Position numbers and translations under genes: made by a program
Source: Aestuariispira insulae
GTDB lineage: Bacteria > Pseudomonadota > Alphaproteobacteria > UBA8366 > Aestuariispiraceae
Length of the DNA: 64,000 bases
Assembly: GCF_003385955.1 (NCBI RefSeq)
Contig: NZ_QRDW01000013.1
Coordinates: 1-64,000, forward strand
Reading direction: 5' to 3'
Shown: piece by piece, positions 60,828 to 64,000 of the stretch
How the letters are laid out: each line of letters opens with the position of its first letter
Position numbering within the stretch: the stretch's first letter is position 1
The notes under the pieces: generated by a model
Database searches by the model: none
What the model was told of the DNA's origin: nothing
The model's input: the letters and a program-made list of their open reading frames with translations, nothing else

Positions 60828-61885
60828 GGCCAATTGATTGCCGGACTGATCAGCAACCCTCCTGTCTGGGCACTCCAGAGCCAAAACTCCGGTGCCGCCT
60901 GCGGATCCCCCTCCAGGGGCAACAGCACCACATTGGTCGGCGTTTTCAGTGGGGCGCTGTCCTTGACAGATTGACGGAAAAGCTTGACCCGGCAGTCCCC
61001 TGATATCGTGCTGCCACCCCCGGTAATGGAGTTGCATTTGGCAAAGGGGTTCAGGCTCTTGTAACTGGAACGCCCTTCTGTCGGCAGGCCGTCCGTCACC
61101 AGATAGATATTGCTTGGCCTTTCCTTTTGCACGAAATCCAGGGCTTTTTGCAGATTGGTCGGTCCCGTCGGCACAACCTGTTCCAAATCACCCAACAAAC
61201 CGTTCAAATTGTTGCTATCGCGTGCATTGATCCAGGCCGCCCCGCCCAGAAAACGTACCTTGTCGTTGAACGTGATCACAGAAACCTGTGCCGTTTTAGG
61301 CAAGCGGCTCAACAGCCATTTGGCCACCCGCTTGGTCCGCTGCCATTTTGGCCCCTGCTGTTTAACTTGGTCCGACTGGCTTTTCCGCTGGATGATATCA
61401 ATCAGCTTTTCATCGGTCATGGAGGCACTGGCATCAATCAAAATGGCGATCTTGCGCCCGTCGACCTTGAGGCCCATCAGGTAATTTTCCTCGCCGCCCC
61501 TCTGATCCTCAATTACATCATCCGCTTTTGCTGGCGGTGCCTCTTCAATCTGCTTGATCAAATTCTGGATCTTGCCGCTTTGGTTTTCGTTGGCACTGGC
61601 CAGTTTTTCCGTCGCCGCTCGAACCGCCTCGATCTGTTCGCGGATATCGGATGTCTGCGCGTTCAGGGCATCCAAGGTGGTTTGCGCGTCCGCCGTTGCC
61701 CCTTTCAGATCCTGTTCCTTCTGGGTCAGGGTCTCGATCTCTTTTTTTAGCGCATCAATTTCGGTGGGGCTTTGTGCCACATCCTCCTTGGCCAGCATAA
61801 AAATGAGAATAACCGCCCCAAGCCCGCAGGACATCACATCCAGGAAGGCGAGGTTGAAACTCTCGATTTTTCGGTTCGGTTTCAG
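60824..61885 (-). CDS. Membrane-anchored von Willebrand A protein 1
   Basis: About 353 residues. The N-terminal SFNLAFLDVMSCGLGAVILI (residues 9-28) matches VWA protein 2 at the same position. A coiled coil (about 40-115) and a VWA domain follow, with MIDAS DASAS (Asp151) and a Ser/Thr-rich C-terminal half. No ATG or GTG fits; alignment with VWA protein 2 points to the CTG at 61883-61885, which overlaps the TGA of the TolQ-like gene. A TTG at 61930 is the canonical-type alternative. The proteins are probably paralogues from a duplication. Confidence 0.68.
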   Translation of the reverse strand: MKPNRKIESFNLAFLDVMSCGLGAVILIFMLAKEDVAQSPTEIDALKKEIETLTQKEQDLKGATADAQTTLDALNAQTSDIREQIEAVRAATEKLASANENQSGKIQNLIKQIEEAPPAKADDVIEDQRGGEENYLMGLKVDGRKIAILIDASASMTDEKLIDIIQRKSQSDQVKQQGPKWQRTKRVAKWLLSRLPKTAQVSVITFNDKVRFLGGAAWINARDSNNLNGLLGDLEQVVPTGPTNLQKALDFVQKERPSNIYLVTDGLPTEGRSSYKSLNPFAKCNSITGGGSTISGDCRVKLFRQSVKDSAPLKTPTNVVLLPLEGDPQAAPEFWLWSAQTGGLLISPAINWP

Positions 61886-62646
61886 TGTGATGCTACCTTG
61901 CTGATGCGGTTGAGCAGGAAGCTTTCGCAATAGGCCTGGGTGCGGACGATTACATCATCCTGCAGCCTTTGGAGGCCGTGGAGCAGCAGCATCAAAATGA
62001 TGCTGACGATCAGCGCTACCAATGTCGAGTTGAAGGCAACCCCCAGACTGTCGGTCATGCCCGCGATATCCCCGGCCAAGGCCAGATCCGCCTGGGACAG
62101 GGCCTGGCCGATCCCGCGCACGGTGCCGATAAAGCCGATTGAGGGAATGGCCCAGATCAGATAGCGGATCATTGAATTTTCCGATTCCAGCCGGATGGCC
62201 AAAGCTTCAACCCCGGATTCAATGGCGTCAGAAGTATTTTGTACGTCCCGGGTGATCAAAAACCGCCGCAGACTGGTCAGCAGGGTCTGCACCAAAGGGG
62301 TTTCCCTGGTGTCGTCATCCAGGGCCTCCAGCTGTGCCAGCACCTGCTTCATATCCTGATTTTCATCATCCGATGCCAGCAAATCGACCTTGTACATGTA
62401 ACGGTGCCGGGCGATGGAGAGGGATTTCATCACAATAAGGCAGGCCGCCCAAAGGCCCAGCGCGATACAAATCTCCTGCTCCAGATCCTTGAGGATCACC
62501 ACCAGTTCCCGGGGTGCGGATTTACCGGCTGCCGCCGCCGCCGTGAGGACCGCATCCGCTTCCGGCAGAATGTAACCCAGATACAGGAAATGCACCGCAA
62601 TGACGATCACCGCCAGCAAAACCAGGTTTTTGATGAGCGCAAACAT
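61882..62646 (-). CDS. TolQ/MotA/ExbB-like proton channel protein
   Basis: 254 residues. It has an N-terminal membrane helix (LIKNLVLLAVIVIAVHFLYLGYI), a second hydrophobic region near residue 60, a cytoplasmic charged part, and two C-terminal helices (YLIWAIPSIGFIGTVRGIGQAL and SLGVAFNSTLVALIVSIILMLLLHGLQ). The last two carry the conserved GFIGTVRGI and Ala/Thr/Ser pattern of MotA/TolQ/ExbB. These proteins form proton channels with a MotB, TolR or ExbD partner; here the VWA proteins supply that segment. ATG 62646 lies three bases after the stop of the 48-residue peptide. Confidence 0.78.
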   Translation of the reverse strand: MFALIKNLVLLAVIVIAVHFLYLGYILPEADAVLTAAAAAGKSAPRELVVILKDLEQEICIALGLWAACLIVMKSLSIARHRYMYKVDLLASDDENQDMKQVLAQLEALDDDTRETPLVQTLLTSLRRFLITRDVQNTSDAIESGVEALAIRLESENSMIRYLIWAIPSIGFIGTVRGIGQALSQADLALAGDIAGMTDSLGVAFNSTLVALIVSIILMLLLHGLQRLQDDVIVRTQAYCESFLLNRISKVASH

Positions 62647-62648
62647 GA

Positions 62649-62795
62649 TCAGATATCCACAGGGAAGGAGACGGGGGAATTCAGGCTGATGGAGCCGGTC
62701 TGACTGTAGGCCGCAAGCCCGATCAGCGAAACCGCGACCGCAATAAGAATGGCCAGCCGCCGCAACCATCCCTGCGTTAGAAACTTAATTCGCAT
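62649..62795 (-). CDS. 48-residue single-span membrane peptide
   Basis: ATG 62795 has GGAGGAAGT just upstream, inside the last codons of the PEGA/SUMF1 gene, and opens 48 codons ending TGA at 62649. The product has a basic start (MRIKFLTQGWLRRL), one membrane helix (about residues 15-30) and a short periplasmic tail. It overlaps the PEGA/SUMF1 stop by 11 bases and precedes the TolQ-like start by two bases, so it is translationally coupled on both sides. It is below a typical ORF size cut-off. Confidence 0.62.
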   Translation of the reverse strand: MRIKFLTQGWLRRLAILIAVAVSLIGLAAYSQTGSISLNSPVSFPVDI

Positions 62796-64000
62796 GACTT
62801 CCTCCAATCAAATAACGCGCCACCCGGAAACCAATATCATCGCGCCCCTGGACGGCCCCATCCCGATAGGCCGGACGCAGTTTTGTCCGAGTACCCGATT
62901 TATAGCTGGCACCTTTATAGATATGGCTTTCGCCACTGGTCGGCCCCATCGGATCGACAAATCGATCGCCGGGTCGAGGCGGGCTCAATGAATAATAATC
63001 ATGCACCCATTCGCTAACATTGCCCGCCAGGTCAAACAGGCCCGATGGTTCCACGGCAAAACTGCCGACGGGGGCGGTAACCGCAAATCCATCGGTATAG
63101 CGGGGCACATAGGTCGGCACTGTTCCGCGCGCGCTTTCATCCGCAATATTACCCACACCGGCCGGGATTGTTGTTGCATCCCCCCAGGAAAAGATCGTCT
63201 GCTTTTTCCGGTTTGCCTTACGCGCCAACCATTCCCATTCCGCCTCAGTCAAAAGGCGGTAGCCATCCGCCTTGGGATCAAATCCCTGGTAACGGCCATT
63301 CCGGATCCGGTAGACCGGGGACAGGTTCTCCTCACCACTTAGCCAATTGGCATATTCCGCCGCCTCCAGCCAGCTAACCGACGTGACCGGCAGGTTCTCA
63401 TTGGCTGCCTTCGGGGGTTTGCGAAAATGGGCATATTGGCCGATGCTGACCTCGTGAAGACTGGCATAAAACGGTTTTGTCAGTTGTACATCACGCAGGA
63501 ATTCGTTCGCACGCTGTCCTGGCTCGGACCGGGGCGCCCCCATCGTAAAACTGTCCGGGTGAAACAGTTTCATCGTCTGTCCGCCTGCATTGACATATTG
63601 AGCCGGCGCTTCCGCCAGGCGGGCCGCGTGTTCCGGCAACAGGGTTTCCTCAATCAAAGTGGGCGCATTGGCCGACAGCGCAACCTTAACTTCCTTGCTG
63701 CGATAGCCCTTTTTGCGCAGGGTCACGGTATAGCGCTTTTCCAGCAGATCAAGATCCAGCGGGGTCTGGCCCCGGGGCTTGTCGTTCACAAACACCTCCG
63801 CCACCGGCGTCGCCCGGACCTTCAGGCGGGCGGTCTGAGCCTCAAGAGAGATGGATAGCGTTTTATGCTCATCCTCCTTCAGGGTGAAGGTAGATTGATG
63901 CTCCCGATAACCCGGCAGGGAATAATGAATGTCATGCTGCTTGCCTGACGCCAGGTCGATGCGCTGTCCCGCGGGCTGCTTCTTACCGTCGATCAGCAGA
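62785..64000 (-). CDS. PEGA-domain/SUMF1-fold protein, 5' end outside the window
   Basis: At least 405 residues; the frame stays open to the window edge, so the start is not included. Visible are at least two PEGA-like repeats (LIDGKKQPAGQRIDLASG and, at about 63780, VFVNDKPRGQTPLDLDLLEK), then a formylglycine-generating-enzyme (SUMF1) fold: FTMGAPRSEPGQRANEFL, LPVTSVSWLEAAEYANWLS, YRLLTEAEWEWLARKA, GLFDLAGNVSEWVHDYY and DDIGFRVAR. The region that carries the two catalytic Cys in active enzymes reads YKGASYKSGTRTKLRPAYRDG, with no Cys, so a catalytic role is unlikely and a structural or ligand-binding role more so. It heads the operon of the TolQ-like and VWA genes. Confidence 0.82.
   Translation of the reverse strand, partial: LLIDGKKQPAGQRIDLASGKQHDIHYSLPGYREHQSTFTLKEDEHKTLSISLEAQTARLKVRATPVAEVFVNDKPRGQTPLDLDLLEKRYTVTLRKKGYRSKEVKVALSANAPTLIEETLLPEHAARLAEAPAQYVNAGGQTMKLFHPDSFTMGAPRSEPGQRANEFLRDVQLTKPFYASLHEVSIGQYAHFRKPPKAANENLPVTSVSWLEAAEYANWLSGEENLSPVYRIRNGRYQGFDPKADGYRLLTEAEWEWLARKANRKKQTIFSWGDATTIPAGVGNIADESARGTVPTYVPRYTDGFAVTAPVGSFAVEPSGLFDLAGNVSEWVHDYYSLSPPRPGDRFVDPMGPTSGESHIYKGASYKSGTRTKLRPAYRDGAVQGRDDIGFRVARYLIGGSHAN

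Noticed and set aside
60828-61037. N-terminal extension of VWA protein 2
   Set aside because: It is rich in Gly/Pro/Arg and antisense-like, lies inside VWA protein 1 in another frame, and ATG 60827 gives the matching membrane motif.
62785-63804. Start of the PEGA/SUMF1 gene at GTG 63804
   Set aside because: The frame stays open upstream to the window edge and encodes another PEGA-like repeat, so the GTG is internal.

Overview
The window looks like a chromosomal segment of a motile, aerobic, probably marine alphaproteobacterium, most likely from a Rhodospirillales-like lineage. The evidence is two near-identical short flagellins of the alphaproteobacterial type, an ECF sigma/anti-sigma/periplasmic-sensor trio, several LysR regulators, DUF1127 and DUF1185 proteins, a TAXI binding protein and abundant oxidoreductases. 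I saw no rRNA, tRNA, CRISPR array, transposase or phage gene.

Layout. 0.1-2.2 kb (minus): ECF sigma factor, anti-sigma-like protein and membrane-anchored sensor-like protein. 2.3-12.4 kb: flagellar block, with fliS, fliD and two flagellins on the minus strand and flgD, flgE, two small genes, flgK and flgL on the plus strand. The flagellin and flgD upstream regions share an unusual T-rich/GCGCCAGT element, and both flagellin leaders carry a matching hairpin. 12.4-16.7 kb: small membrane protein, RhlE-type helicase, caspase-like lipoprotein and an internally duplicated membrane protein. 16.7-29.2 kb (minus): catabolic region with a Rieske oxygenase, flavin reductase, luciferase-family monooxygenase, DUF1185 protein, hydrolase and aldehyde dehydrogenase, followed by a LysR gene, a DAO oxidase, DUF1127, DUF1499, a GMC dehydrogenase and an AEC permease. 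29.3-31.8 kb: two coupled genes of unknown function. 32-47.7 kb: mixed metabolism and regulation, including a double-CDGSH/glutamate-synthase fusion, two GSTs, asparaginase, orphan binding proteins, a degenerate phosphorelay protein, a LAS-type peptidase and a phosphonate/phosphodiester hydrolase.

47.9-58.5 kb is the most coherent unit: a complete-looking small-metallophore locus. On the plus strand are homologues of SbnI (serine kinase), a clavaminate-synthase-like 2-oxoglutarate dioxygenase, SbnB, a fold-III PLP decarboxylase and SbnA. Converging on it from the minus strand are a FecB-like binding protein, a MATE exporter, two FecCD permeases and a FecE ATPase. Both arms start at promoters carrying a TGAGAATGATT Fur-like box between -35 and -10. 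There is no NIS synthetase, NRPS or TonB receptor in the window, so the product is probably not a known siderophore.

58.6-64 kb (minus) holds a Crp/Fnr regulator with a Spy-like protein, then a tightly overlapped operon: a PEGA/SUMF1-fold protein (running off the window), a 48-residue membrane peptide, a TolQ/MotA-like channel protein and two proteins that join an ExbD/MotB-like transmembrane segment and coiled coil to a von Willebrand A domain. I read this as a candidate proton-driven envelope machine that I cannot match to a described system.
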